From: SAR202 cluster bacterium
GTDB lineage: Bacteria; Chloroflexota; Dehalococcoidia; Lucifugimonadales; UBA3495
Direction: 5' to 3'
DNA length: 54,540 nucleotides
Assembly (NCBI GenBank): GCA_016872385.1
Contig: VGZV01000014.1
Coordinates: forward strand, 1-54,540
Positions 43,850 to 51,891 of this stretch are shown one piece after another (within the stretch, counting starts at the first letter, position 1; every line of letters begins with the position of its first letter). The position numbers and the translations under genes were made by a program. The notes beneath the pieces are model-generated. The model saw only the letters and a list, made by a program, of their open reading frames with translations, had not been told where the DNA came from and searched no databases.

Positions 43850-44752
43850 CTACCTGAACTCCCCCATTACCCGCCCTGCAATTAGTTCCATGGTCTCGGT
43901 AATCCGCGCCACCTCGCCGGAGTTCAGGGCCAGCACCAGGTGCTCCACCCCCGCGCTCTGGTAGGCGCTGATGGCCCCCATTATCTGTTTGGCATCTTCG
44001 CCGGGCACCCGGGAGCGGCCCGAAGCCCGCGCGCTGGACGGCCCGCCGCCAATCTCCACCTCCACCCGCGCCGACCACACCAGGGCATCGGGGTCCCGGC
44101 CTGCCTCCGATGCCAGCCGCCGCACCTCCTGCCGCCCAATGGCGTACTCCTCCGGGGAGACTCCCGATGGGTGCCAGCCATCGCCCATAGTGGCGGCCCG
44201 CTTTAGTGCGCCGGGGCTGGAGCCGCCCACCCACAGGGGAATGTGGGGCGTTTGCAAGCATTTGGGCGAGAACAGCACGTTGTCAAAGTTCCAGCGCCGG
44301 CTGTGGTAGCTGGGCCGGGGGTTGGTCCACAGCTCCTTCATAATGGCGATGCACTCATTGGTCATGACAGCCCTGCGCGACATGGGTATGCCCAGGGCCT
44401 CAAACTCCTCGCCCATGCCGCCCACACCCACGCCCAGGGTCACCCGCCCGCCGGACATGTGGTCCAGGGTGGCCGTGTATTTAGCCAGCTCCACCGGGTT
44501 GTGGTAGGGCAGCACCAGCACGGAAGTGCCCAGCCGCACCTTGCTGGTGGTGGCGGCCAGGTGGGACAGGGTGGCCAGGGGATGGTAGTAGGGCTTGTCC
44601 TCCAGCCGCTCCCGGATGTAGCCGGTGTTGAACAGGTGGTCCATGACCCACACCGAGTCGTAGCCCAGCTCCTCGGCCAGGGGGCCTAGGGCCAGCACCT
44701 GCCGCGCGTCCGCAATGCCCCAGTTGTTGGGGATGGTCACACCAAATTGCAT
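43850..44752 (-). CDS. LLM-class F420-dependent oxidoreductase
   Basis: 300 residues, TIM-barrel. The bacterial luciferase-like pattern is clear: 'MQFGVTIPNNWGIADARQVL', 'AEELGYDSVWVMDHL', 'VRLGTSVLVLPYHNPVELAK', 'DHMSGGRVTLGVGVGGMGEE', 'PLWVGGSSPGALKRAA'. This suggests the cofactor is F420 rather than FMN, as in TIGR03619-type proteins. F420 use fits Chloroflexota or Actinobacteria. Substrate unknown. ATG 44752. Confidence 0.82.
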   Translation of the reverse strand: MQFGVTIPNNWGIADARQVLALGPLAEELGYDSVWVMDHLFNTGYIRERLEDKPYYHPLATLSHLAATTSKVRLGTSVLVLPYHNPVELAKYTATLDHMSGGRVTLGVGVGGMGEEFEALGIPMSRRAVMTNECIAIMKELWTNPRPSYHSRRWNFDNVLFSPKCLQTPHIPLWVGGSSPGALKRAATMGDGWHPSGVSPEEYAIGRQEVRRLASEAGRDPDALVWSARVEVEIGGGPSSARASGRSRVPGEDAKQIMGAISAYQSAGVEHLVLALNSGEVARITETMELIAGRVMGEFR

Positions 44753-44767
44753 GGAAGCTCCTCTCTA

Positions 44768-44848
44768 CCCCCATCCTGACCTTCCCCCTTGGAAAGGGGG
44801 AAGGAACTGCCCTCTCTCTTGTGAAGGGGGAGGGTGGGGTGGGGGTCA
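44768..44848. repeat. Family C repeat, copy 3
   Basis: CCCCATCCTGACCTTCCCCC, TTGGAAAGGGGGAAGG, CCCTCTCTCTTGTGAAGGGG and GAGGGTGGGGTGGGGG. It lies between ribH and the LLM gene and may act as a transcription barrier, though no T-run is present. Confidence 0.65.
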
Positions 44849-44855
44849 TCTTCCT

Positions 44856-45329
44856 TCAACCTGTCTTGATTGCCTGTACCAGCCGGGCGGTCTCAATGGC
44901 GGCCAGGGCGGCGTGACTGCCCATGTTGCCTGCTTTGCCCCCGGCGCGGTTGATGGCCTGGTCCATGTTTTCGGTGGTCAGCACGCCAAAAATGGTGGGC
45001 ACGCCCGTTTCCTGGCCAACGGCGCCGATGCCACGGGAGGCCTGGCCCGCCACCATGTCGTAATGGCTGGTCTCGCCGCGAATCACGGCCCCCAGGCAGA
45101 TTACGGCATCGTACTGGCCGGTCTGGGCCAGGGTCTTGGCCACCACCGGCAGCTCAAAAGAGCCAGGCACCCACGCCACGCTAATGTCTTGGTCGTGGAC
45201 GCCGGAGCGGGTCAGGGTCTCAACGGCCCCAGTCAGCAGGGAGCGGGTAATCACCTCGTTGAAGCGGGCCACCACCACCGCCACCCGCAGTCCCCGGCCA
45301 TCCATTTCGCTCTTGATCTCTTTGGGCAA
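44856..45329 (-). CDS. ribH: 6,7-dimethyl-8-ribityllumazine synthase
   Basis: 157 residues. Condenses ArP and DHBP to lumazine in riboflavin synthesis. Motifs: [29 protein letters not shown], the catalytic [20 protein letters not shown] (His) and [21 protein letters not shown]. No ribA/B/D/E or FMN riboswitch adjoins; the leader instead holds a family C repeat. Confidence 0.95.
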   Translation of the reverse strand: MPKEIKSEMDGRGLRVAVVVARFNEVITRSLLTGAVETLTRSGVHDQDISVAWVPGSFELPVVAKTLAQTGQYDAVICLGAVIRGETSHYDMVAGQASRGIGAVGQETGVPTIFGVLTTENMDQAINRAGGKAGNMGSHAALAAIETARLVQAIKTG

Positions 45330-45364
45330 GCTCTTTCCTCCTGGGTAAATTGGACGCTATTAAG

Positions 45365-45498
45365 TCCTCCTCTCCCCTTGTGGCAGAGGATTCAGGTGAG
45401 GGGTAATTCCACCCCATCCCAGCCTTCCCCTTGCGAAGGGGGAAGGGGCAGCAGTTCCCTCCCCTTACCAAGGGGAGGGTTAGGGTGGGGTTTCCTAC
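45365..45498. repeat. Family C repeat, copy 4 (double)
   Basis: CTCCTCTCCCCTTGTGGCAG, GGATTCAGGTGAGGGG, then CCCCATCCCAGCCTTCCCCT, GGGGGAAGGGG, CCCTCCCCTTACCAAGGGGA and GGGTTAGGGTGGGG. Two modules in tandem; the end overlaps the 3' end of the selenoprotein gene, whose TAG stop lies inside. Confidence 0.65.
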
Positions 45499-46187
45499 CC
45501 TGCCGGTTCCTTCACACCATCCTTGAGAACCAGGTCCACAAAGTCTGCTTCCGATATTCCTCCCACAAATCGGGTGAGTTCATTAATTACTGTCATGGGC
45601 ACGGAGCGCACCCCGTAGGTGGATGACAGGGATGGAAACTCCTGGGCCTCCACCACGTCGGCGGAAATCAGGTTGTTCTCCAGGGCCACCGCATGGGCCA
45701 ACCGGCCCATCACCGGGCAGTGGGGTCAAGTGGGTGTGACGAACACCTGGATATGCACCGGCTGGTTGACCTGGCGCAGCTTTTTGCGGCTCTCCATGCT
45801 CAGGGGGCTGACTCCCCGCGAGATGGTCTTGATGTCCTCAATGACTGTTGCCAGCTCATACCCTGCAGGGATGCCGTAGAACTTGATGCGTGGGGCTTCG
45901 CCGTCGCCCAGGGCCAGCGCGGGGATTCGCTTTATCCCCTGCTGGCGTGCGGCTTCCGGCTGGGCGTAGACGTCCATCACTTCTAGCTTCAGCTTGGGGG
46001 AAAGCTCTGCCAGTTCTTCCAGCAGTTGCTGGGTCTGGGGGCACGTGGGACACTCCCGGCCGGGAATGGTCAGGGGCGAGGGTTTCTGGGTGAACAGCCG
46101 CAGAGTTACCTCGCCTTCCAGGTCTTTGCGGAAGTCGCGCTTCAGTTGTGCCTTGTCTTGCTCGGATATGATGGGCCTGGGTGTCAT
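45495..46187 (-). CDS. Two-domain thioredoxin-like protein with predicted selenocysteine (UGA at residue 154)
   Basis: 230 residues if the in-frame TGA at 45726-45728 is read as Sec. Two tandem thioredoxin/glutaredoxin folds as in protein disulfide oxidoreductase (PDO). The first has CPTC (Cys46, Cys49). The second reads VFVTPT-U-PHCPVMGRLAHA, where homologues have TPTCPYCP, so U replaces the nucleophilic Cys and Cys157 remains the resolving one. After the TGA, the frame stays protein-like: 'ENNLISADVVEAQEFPSLSS', then GVRSVPMTVINE with the cis-Pro. A hairpin fit for SECIS lies 3-40 bases downstream. Reading TGA as stop would leave a protein with one truncated fold. No sel genes are in the window. 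Confidence 0.85.
45686..45723 (-). promoter_or_regulatory. Bacterial SECIS-like hairpin just after the UGA
   Basis: On the mRNA, counted after UGA: lower stem CCACTGC (3-9) with GCGGTGG (34-40), one G-U pair; a six-base bulge CCGGTG on the 5' side; upper stem ATGGGCC (16-22) perfectly paired with GGCCCAT (27-33); apical loop GGTT (23-26). The loop begins with G-G and starts 22 bases after UGA, inside the 16-37 range known for bacterial SECIS. It lies within the coding frame, as required. Confidence 0.8.
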
Positions 46188-46289
46188 GGCGGAGGCTCCT
46201 GGGTGGAATCACCCCACGGAGTGGGCTGTGCAGACACCAGTTTACAATGGCGGCCGCCCTTCTAGGAAGCCGCTGGTCATCGCCCCAGG

Positions 46290-46412
46290 GCAGGCGCATT
46301 CTCGAATATCCGTTGGCCGAGTAGTCCCGCCACCGTCGGGATGTATCGAGACCAACTGGTGTGCTGATTTCGATACGTCCCGATTTCATCGGCACTACTC
46401 AACCATTTGTGC
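46290..46412. repeat. Family D inverted repeat, copy 2
   Basis: GGCCGAGTAGTCCCGCCACC, GTCGGGATGTATCGAGACC, then TGATTTCGATACGTCCCGAT and CGGCACTACTCAACC. This is the reverse of 19412-19536. The remaining part of the 260-base gap holds no gene. Confidence 0.75.
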
Positions 46413-46447
46413 TTCGCACAGATGGTTGGATTATGCGATTGTCCCGG

Positions 46448-47059
46448 TTATCCCCCCTTCTCCAACGCGCTGCGAATGGTGAACATGCGCTGGAACAGGG
46501 TGAAGCAGGAGATCACGGCAATGGCCAGCAGTACCCAGACTACCTGTCCCACAATTAACCCCAAGCCTAGCAGCGCCACCCGTTCCGGGCGGGTCATTAG
46601 CCCGGCCTTGCTGAACACGCCCAGCCCCTCGCCCCGTGCCCGCAGGTAGCTGACCCCCTGGGAAAATATCAGCGCCAGCAGCAGCGTGAGTATGAAGAAT
46701 ATCAGGTAGTCCGGGCTAAAACCGGCCCGCAAGGCATACACCGCCAGCCCCACAAAAAGGCTGGCCTCGCCCAGGCGGTCAAACACCGAATCCAACAATG
46801 CGCCAAAGGGGCTGGCTTTTCCGGTGAGCCGCGCCAGGCCGCCATCCAGCAGGTCCAGGCCGCCCCCCAGCAAAAACACAATGCCGCCCGCCAGCATGTA
46901 CCCCATGCCCACCAACACCGATGCAGCTACGGTTACACCAAAGCCCAGCAGAGTGACGGCGTTGGGGGTTAGTCCCAGGGCGCGCAGGCAGCGGGCTCCC
47001 GGCAGCTCCACATAGCGGAGCAACGCCGCCCGCAGTTGCTCACGGCCCAGGGCGGCCAT
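46448..47059 (-). CDS. CDP-alcohol phosphatidyltransferase (probable PI/PIP synthase)
   Basis: 203 residues from ATG 47059; a longer frame to 47185 runs into the glycosyltransferase gene. The CDP-OH-P signature D-G-x2-A-R-x8-G-x3-D-x3-D is complete: LDLLDGGLARLTG, SPFGALLDSVFD. Six helices predicted. It would join CDP-diacylglycerol to inositol or inositol-1-phosphate at the membrane. It overlaps the PimA-like gene by 20 bases and lies just after ino1, which supports phosphatidylinositol(-phosphate) synthesis over PG or cardiolipin. Confidence 0.85.
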   Translation of the reverse strand: MAALGREQLRAALLRYVELPGARCLRALGLTPNAVTLLGFGVTVAASVLVGMGYMLAGGIVFLLGGGLDLLDGGLARLTGKASPFGALLDSVFDRLGEASLFVGLAVYALRAGFSPDYLIFFILTLLLALIFSQGVSYLRARGEGLGVFSKAGLMTRPERVALLGLGLIVGQVVWVLLAIAVISCFTLFQRMFTIRSALEKGG

Positions 47060-48191
47060 TTTTACGGGAGCGGGGCCTGATCGAGTCCAGGCACTGGTAG
47101 TAGTAGTCCTCCACCTGGCGGGCCACCACTTGCCAGCGGTAGCGCTGCGCCATTTGGCGTCCAGTGTCGCCCAGTTTGCGGGCAAAGTCCGGACGCTGCA
47201 CCAGGTGGGCGATGGCTTCAGTCAGGGCGACGGGATCCTTGGGCGGACAGAGCAGCCCTTGCTTCCCGTGGGTGATTATGCCGCTATACCCTTCAATGCT
47301 GGAGGCGACGATGGGCTTGCCTGCGGCCATAGCTTCCAGCAGCACAATGCCAAAGCTTTCTGAGCCGGTGGCTGGCGAGCAGAAGATGTCGGCGGTGGCA
47401 TAGTAGCGGGGCAAGTCGGCATGGGACACGGGCCCAACGAACACCACATCTTCCAAATTGCGGGCGCTGACCAGCCGCTGGGACTCCTGATCCAGGTTGC
47501 CCGGCCCCACCACCAGCAAGCGTATGTTGGGCATATCCCATTTGAGCCGCCCGTAGGCTTCCAGCAGATACCGCAATCCCTTGCGTTTCTCCATGCGGCC
47601 CACAAACAGGATATTGGTCTTGCCGTCCCGGTATTGGGGCCAGGGAGTGGTGTTGTTGGTGAAGTGGTCCAAATCTATGCCATTGGGGATTATATGGTAA
47701 TCACCAGGGAAGGTATTGTTGACGTAGCGGCTGGCGGCGGGGGATACGGCAATGGTGCCGTGCAGCCGTTCATGCCACCGCTTGATGATGGGCTGGCTTA
47801 GCTTGTACAGATGCTGCCGCTCGGAGCAGGCATGGAATGTGCCCACGTTTACGGCGTTGGAGTATTCCAGCACGCACAGCGGCAAGACGGGAGCCAGCGG
47901 TTCGTGGAGGTGGATGATGTCGAAGGACTCCCGCTTCAGCAGGGCCTGGATTTTGTGGGCCAGCCACCAGGAGAGGGATACCCTGGCGATGGAGCCGCCG
48001 CTGGGCACAGGCACGGACCGGCCCAGGGGCACAAAGGGGTCTGAACTGCTTGCAGGCCGTGAAGGGGAGTGGGGCGCCAGCACCTGCACCTGATGGCCCC
48101 GGCTGGTCAGTTCACGGGTCAACTGAGATATGTGAACAGTCACGCCGCCAGGCCAGGTGTAGTCGTAGGGCGAGACCATGGCTATCTTCAT
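47040..48191 (-). CDS. GT4-family glycosyltransferase, PimA-like
   Basis: 383 residues, GT-B fold. 'KIAMVSPYDYTWPGGVTVHI', then 'LTSRGHQVQVLAP' matches PimA, which adds mannose to phosphatidylinositol. The donor-site EX7E motif is ESFGIVLLE, followed by AMAAGKPIVASSIEG. 'IPNGIDLDHF' and 'FVGRMEKRKGLRYLLEAYG' are GT4 hallmarks. A soluble enzyme that would act at the inner face of the membrane. In mycobacteria the PI synthase and pimA genes are linked, as here. Other GT4 roles are possible. Confidence 0.82.
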   Translation of the reverse strand: MKIAMVSPYDYTWPGGVTVHISQLTRELTSRGHQVQVLAPHSPSRPASSSDPFVPLGRSVPVPSGGSIARVSLSWWLAHKIQALLKRESFDIIHLHEPLAPVLPLCVLEYSNAVNVGTFHACSERQHLYKLSQPIIKRWHERLHGTIAVSPAASRYVNNTFPGDYHIIPNGIDLDHFTNNTTPWPQYRDGKTNILFVGRMEKRKGLRYLLEAYGRLKWDMPNIRLLVVGPGNLDQESQRLVSARNLEDVVFVGPVSHADLPRYYATADIFCSPATGSESFGIVLLEAMAAGKPIVASSIEGYSGIITHGKQGLLCPPKDPVALTEAIAHLVQRPDFARKLGDTGRQMAQRYRWQVVARQVEDYYYQCLDSIRPRSRKNGRPGP

Positions 48192-48205
48192 GCAGACCCT
48201 CGACT

Positions 48206-48364
48206 TTTAAGAGCTTGTGTCAAAAGTTACAGCTATGGTTCCACAAGCTCACCACGAGCGGAGAAAACCGCTCATCCTGAGCTTGTCGAAGGATGGGCGA
48301 ACCCTAACCTGCTCATGGTTCAACTGGCTCACCAGGAGCGGGAATTGCAACACATTCTTTAAAT
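48206..48364. repeat. Family A repeat, copy 7
   Basis: AGAGCTTGTGTCAAAAG start, ACAAGCTCACCACGAGCGGA, CTCATCCTGAGCTTGTCGAA, GCTCATGGTTCAACTGGCTC and the end CAACACATTCTTTAAA. Placed between ino1 and the glycosyltransferase gene. Confidence 0.7.
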
Positions 48365-48384
48365 AAAACTGCCGGCTGCCCCTC

Positions 48385-49455
48385 TTACCCGCTGATGAAT
48401 TTCTCCAACATGTCCCGGGCCACGTCGTCGGTGAACTGCTCCGGCGGAGATTTCATAAAGTAGGCGCTGGGCCCTTTTATGGCTCCGCCAACGCCCCGGT
48501 CCAGGGCCAGCTTGGCGCAGCGGACTGCGTCCACCACCACGCCTGCCGAGTTAGGGCTGTCCCATACTTCCAGCTTGCACTCCAGGTTGATGGGCGCGCC
48601 GCCAAAAATCTTGCCCTCCATGCGTATGTAGCACCACTTGCGGTCCAGGAGCCACGGCACATGGTCGCTGGGGCCAATGTGGATATGGTCCGGTTCAATG
48701 ACATCGTCCATCTGGGAGGTTACCGAGCCGGTCTTGGAGATTTTCTTGGACACCAGCCGTTCCCGCTCCAGCATGTTCAGGAAGTCGGTGTTGCCGCCAA
48801 AGTTCAACTGGTAAGTGTTGTCAATGGTGGCGCCCCGGTCCTCAAATATGCGGGTCAATACCCGGTGCAGGATGGTGGCCCCCACCTGGGACTTGATGTC
48901 GTCGCCGACAATGGGGAGGCCCCGTTCTTCAAACCGTTTTTGCCAGTAGGGCTCCTTGGCAATGAACACCGGAATGCAGTTGACCATGCCACAGCCGGCG
49001 GTGAGTATCTGTTCTACATACCATTTGGTGGCCATCTCACTGCCCACGGGCAGGTAGTTGATTACCACGTCCACCTGGCGGTCCTTGAGTATTCCCACAA
49101 TATCCGCAGTGGAGTGGGAGGATTTTTTCACCAGGTGGGCCACGTACTTGCCGATGCCGTCGTGGGTCATACCCCGCTCCACTTTGACGCCGGTGAGGGG
49201 GACATCCGCGAATTTCAGGGTGTTGTTGGGTTTGGCGAAGATGGCCTCCGACAAGTCCTTGCCCACCTTGTTCTCGTCAATGTCGAAGGCAGCTACTACC
49301 TCAATATCTTCAATGCGGTAGTCGCCAATCTTGTTGTGCATCACTCCGGGCACCGGGGTATCTCCCGGCGGCAGCTCCACGTACTTGTACAACCCCTGTA
49401 CCAGGGATGACGCACAGTTTCCCACGCCAACGATTGCCACCTTGATCTTCGCCAA
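48385..49455 (-). CDS. ino1: Myo-inositol-1-phosphate synthase
   Basis: 356 residues from TTG 49455, chosen because AAGGAG lies six to seven bases upstream; a GTG at 49473 would put that site inside the gene. Converts glucose-6-phosphate to inositol-1-phosphate with [19 protein letters not shown] binds NAD, then '[20 protein letters not shown]', '[13 protein letters not shown]', '[15 protein letters not shown]' and '[19 protein letters not shown]'. Length fits the short archaeal/actinobacterial class. Same strand as the PimA-like and CDP-alcohol transferase genes. Confidence 0.95.
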   Translation of the reverse strand: MAKIKVAIVGVGNCASSLVQGLYKYVELPPGDTPVPGVMHNKIGDYRIEDIEVVAAFDIDENKVGKDLSEAIFAKPNNTLKFADVPLTGVKVERGMTHDGIGKYVAHLVKKSSHSTADIVGILKDRQVDVVINYLPVGSEMATKWYVEQILTAGCGMVNCIPVFIAKEPYWQKRFEERGLPIVGDDIKSQVGATILHRVLTRIFEDRGATIDNTYQLNFGGNTDFLNMLERERLVSKKISKTGSVTSQMDDVIEPDHIHIGPSDHVPWLLDRKWCYIRMEGKIFGGAPINLECKLEVWDSPNSAGVVVDAVRCAKLALDRGVGGAIKGPSAYFMKSPPEQFTDDVARDMLEKFISG

Positions 49456-49596
49456 GTTTTGCTCCTTTCTCACCGCCAGCCCCGATAACCTTCTCCGGCT
49501 GCTGCCCGGCCTGGTTTTCGCCGTGCGCCGGATGGATTTACGGGCTGGTGAGAACTCTCCCCATTTTCAAGGGATGCGGTTGGGTCAATTCCCTGA

Positions 49597-49636
49597 CAGG
49601 GTGCAGCCACCCTCCTGCCAGAGGGTTGCCACCCTG
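49597..49636 (-). promoter_or_regulatory. Tandem hairpins in the ino1 leader
   Basis: Two adjacent stem-loops in the roughly 195-base leader: AGGGTGCAGCCACCCT (plus strand, 49598-49613) and AGGGTTGCCACCCT (49622-49635), 8 bases apart. On the transcript they read AGGGT-GGCA-ACCCT and AGGGTG-GCTG-CACCCT, so the stems repeat the same sequence. The arrangement suggests a protein-binding or ligand-binding leader, but it matches no riboswitch class that I know. Confidence 0.45.
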
Positions 49637-49656
49637 CTTGCCTGCCAAGCGGCTGA

Positions 49657-49685
49657 ATTGTAGCAGTTTAACCCCAGGGCCACAA
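49657..49685 (-). promoter_or_regulatory. Promoter of ino1
   Basis: Minus strand TTGTGG (49680-49685), a 17-base spacer and TACAAT (49657-49662). Start near 49650, giving a leader of about 195 bases. Confidence 0.65.
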
Positions 49686-49765
49686 GAAGCGCCTTGGTGG
49701 CTGGCAGGGTCGGTTACTTCTCGCCCTAGCAGCGGGGGGGCGCCCTGGCCTGTCGGAGTGCGCCC

Positions 49766-49855
49766 AGAGTGAAATCCCCGCCACGGGGCAGACACCCTTC
49801 GGTTGACTCAGGGCAGGCTCCGGTTTTCCCCTACCGTAACCGGGAATGAATTAAC
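49766..49855. repeat. Fragments of families A and F upstream of ino1
   Basis: AGAGTGAAATCCCCGCCACG, GGGCAGACACC (family F), then CCCTTCGGTTGACTCAGGGC (family A). The span 49856-49989 shows nothing that I recognise. Confidence 0.45.
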
Positions 49856-49989
49856 CGTGTGAATGCAGCCCAATAATATTCCTGGCGCGGCGCAGCGGGT
49901 AGGTAGGAATGAAGGGAAATAGGCTGGCGCAAGGTACCAGCCCTGACTAGTCCTTTTGTACTACAGGCTTGATCTTTCTAGCGCTTTTG

Positions 49990-50664
49990 CTATTGGAAAA
50001 AGCGGAAGATGGCGGTGCGGTCATCGTGGCGGAAGCGGGCTCCCAGGTGGGCTGGGCGCACCCCACTTTCCAGCCGCTCGGCGATGAGCTTCTCCACTTT
50101 TTGGGCGGCTTCCTGGGGGGTTGCGGACTGGCGCACCACCTCGGCCAATTCTTCCGGCAGCACGTTGTCGCTGACGCCGTCGGTAGTCAGCACCAGCCGG
50201 TCGCCAGGCTCAATGATAAGGGTGGTGCTGGAGAGTTCCAGCTTCTCATGGGAGCCAACGGCCCTGGCGGCGCCCACCGGCAGAAAGCCGCCCTTGCGCC
50301 CGGAGACCTGCTGCACGGTGTTGCCCCGCACCAGGTACACGGGGCTGTCCCCGGCGGTAATGACGGTTACCTGGCTGCCCTGGCATAACGCCACGGAAGC
50401 CGTGGACAGTAAGAAACGGCCGCCGCCAGTCTGGAAGAACTCGCTGTTCAGGTCCAGCAACACCTGGGATACAGTGTCGCCGGAAGTCACGTCGTTGCCG
50501 CTAAGGGCCTCGGATACGGACTGGCTGGCTTCCTTGCCGCCGTGGCCGGTAACGCCGTCCATGACCGCATCCAGGAAAGCGTTATTGCCCAGGTCCCGCA
50601 CCAAAAAGGCGTCTTCACCGTGGGTGGAGTTATCTTGAAGTGTGGCTACACTGCTGGCAGGCAT
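49990..50664 (-). CDS. PP2C-type Ser/Thr protein phosphatase
   Basis: 224 residues, a short PPM domain. 'THGEDAFLVRD', 'DAVMDGVTGHGG' (metal Asp and Gly), 'SVALCQGSQVTVITAGDSPVYLV', 'LVLTTDGVSDNV' and 'RHDDRTAIFRF' are the PP2C motifs. Metal-dependent dephosphorylation of a Ser/Thr protein. The protein-kinase-like gene lies 101 bases upstream on the same strand, so the two may work on one target. ATG 50664. Confidence 0.82.
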   Translation of the reverse strand: MPASSVATLQDNSTHGEDAFLVRDLGNNAFLDAVMDGVTGHGGKEASQSVSEALSGNDVTSGDTVSQVLLDLNSEFFQTGGGRFLLSTASVALCQGSQVTVITAGDSPVYLVRGNTVQQVSGRKGGFLPVGAARAVGSHEKLELSSTTLIIEPGDRLVLTTDGVSDNVLPEELAEVVRQSATPQEAAQKVEKLIAERLESGVRPAHLGARFRHDDRTAIFRFFQ

Positions 50665-50765
50665 AATTGACGTTCCTCAAAAAGGCATTGCTGACTTTAA
50701 CCGAGGGGGAGGATAACTGGGGCGCATATTGGGCAATTGCTTTGCCCGGGTAACTGCAAGCGGCC

Positions 50766-51791
50766 CTAATAATTCGGGAACTCCAAACCTGCCAGGTCGG
50801 TGTCCGGGTCAAAGAGGAACCGCTGCCAGTATTCTCCCCGGAGCCAGCCCAAGGCCTCAGTCCAGGCTTGCCGCGCCTCTTCCAAGCGGGCTAGCTTACG
50901 GTTGCGGATTCTAACGGCCTCCAGATATGTCGTCAAGTCCTGGCGAAAGGTGGCAAAGTCGCTGTAGCCCCGGTCCCGCACCTTGGCAATTACGTACAGC
51001 GCCGGGTTGCGGGCCGGGTCCGGCACATTGCCAAAGCTGCGGGCCATCTGGTCCAGTTCATCTTCAAACCGCACCACCGGGCGCAGGCCATAGGCGTCCC
51101 GGTAACCGGCGGCCTGGGCGGGCGGCGACTGGGGAGTGGCATAAAACTTGAGCACTTCCAGGAAAAAGTCGTGGATGTCCCGCCGACGGCCGCGGGAGTC
51201 GGTCTTGCTTTCCACGCTCACCAGGTCGCCGCAGTCAATAATGGTGATGCGGCCTGCCGCAGGCTGGTAAAAGACGTTCTGGGGCCTCAGGTCCAGCAGG
51301 ATGTATCCTGCTTTATAAAAGGCTTCTTCCAGGTCCAGCAGTTGCTGCTGGATGGGGAATGGGTCTTGGCCCTGGGGTTCAGTCAGGGGGTACAGGGCAA
51401 ACAGGTTCTGTCCCGCTCCAATGGGTACGCCGGTGATGCGGGCCATGGGGTCGCCCACCAGGGGGATGCCGCTGGCGCGTTCTTCCACCAGCACCCGGTA
51501 CTCCTGGCCTAAAGACTCGCCGAAGTAATCGTCGTGGTTGGCCCTGGCCGTGTAGCCCAGCAGCGGCGACAGCAGGGGGATGGAGTGGCCTGCCGCTTGG
51601 TGCAGCGTTAGGATGCCCTCAGAACGGGCCTCTGTGGGTTGGAACAGGCTGCGGCGCACCATCTGGGGCTTGGGCCGCTTCAGCACCACCTGGCGGCCGG
51701 TGTCCCGGTCCACGGCAGAGCGCACTTCGTAGTCTGCCCCCGTGCCCAGGATGCTGCCCAGGTCATACCGCGCCAGGTCTACCTGCTCCAT
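50766..51791 (-). CDS. Protein-kinase-like protein
   Basis: 341 residues from ATG 51791 with GGAGAGGCGG upstream. Eukaryote-type kinase landmarks in variant form: glycine loop LGTGADYEVRSAV, VVLKRPKP with the ATP-site Lys, catalytic loop YILLDLRPQNVF (for HRDLKxxN, keeping Asp and Asn) and IIDCGDLVS for DFG (Asp kept, F to C). The C-terminal half after the kinase lobe is helical (FRQDLTTYLEAVRIRNRK) and unrecognised. Likely active or pseudokinase, unresolved. Pairs with the PP2C gene downstream. Confidence 0.7.
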   Translation of the reverse strand: MEQVDLARYDLGSILGTGADYEVRSAVDRDTGRQVVLKRPKPQMVRRSLFQPTEARSEGILTLHQAAGHSIPLLSPLLGYTARANHDDYFGESLGQEYRVLVEERASGIPLVGDPMARITGVPIGAGQNLFALYPLTEPQGQDPFPIQQQLLDLEEAFYKAGYILLDLRPQNVFYQPAAGRITIIDCGDLVSVESKTDSRGRRRDIHDFFLEVLKFYATPQSPPAQAAGYRDAYGLRPVVRFEDELDQMARSFGNVPDPARNPALYVIAKVRDRGYSDFATFRQDLTTYLEAVRIRNRKLARLEEARQAWTEALGWLRGEYWQRFLFDPDTDLAGLEFPNY

Positions 51792-51807
51792 TGGCCGCCT
51801 CTCCAGA

Positions 51808-51838
51808 GCTATCAGCAATCAGCAATCAGCAATTGGCC
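51808..51838. repeat. Heptad repeat, site 3
   Basis: AGCTATCAGCAATCAGCAAT and CAGCAATTGG: nearly perfect ATCAGCA units, just upstream of the kinase-like gene. Confidence 0.6.
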
Positions 51839-51843
51839 TCAAG

Positions 51844-51852
51844 AGTATAGCA
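51844..51852 (-). promoter_or_regulatory. Extended -10 promoter of the kinase-like/PP2C genes
   Basis: TGCTATACT on the minus strand (TATACT at 51844-51849 with TGC before it). The heptad repeat lies between it and the ATG. Confidence 0.5.
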
Positions 51853-51891
51853 CCGGTGAAAGAGCGTGTGAGCAGGGAGCACATTTGCTCA

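Noticed and set aside
45330..45500. FMN riboswitch in front of ribH
   Set aside because: The leader lacks the conserved RFN blocks and is made of a family C repeat.
49597..49650. mini-ykkC or other tandem-hairpin riboswitch before ino1
   Set aside because: The paired ACGR loops of mini-ykkC are absent; loops are GGCA and GCTG.
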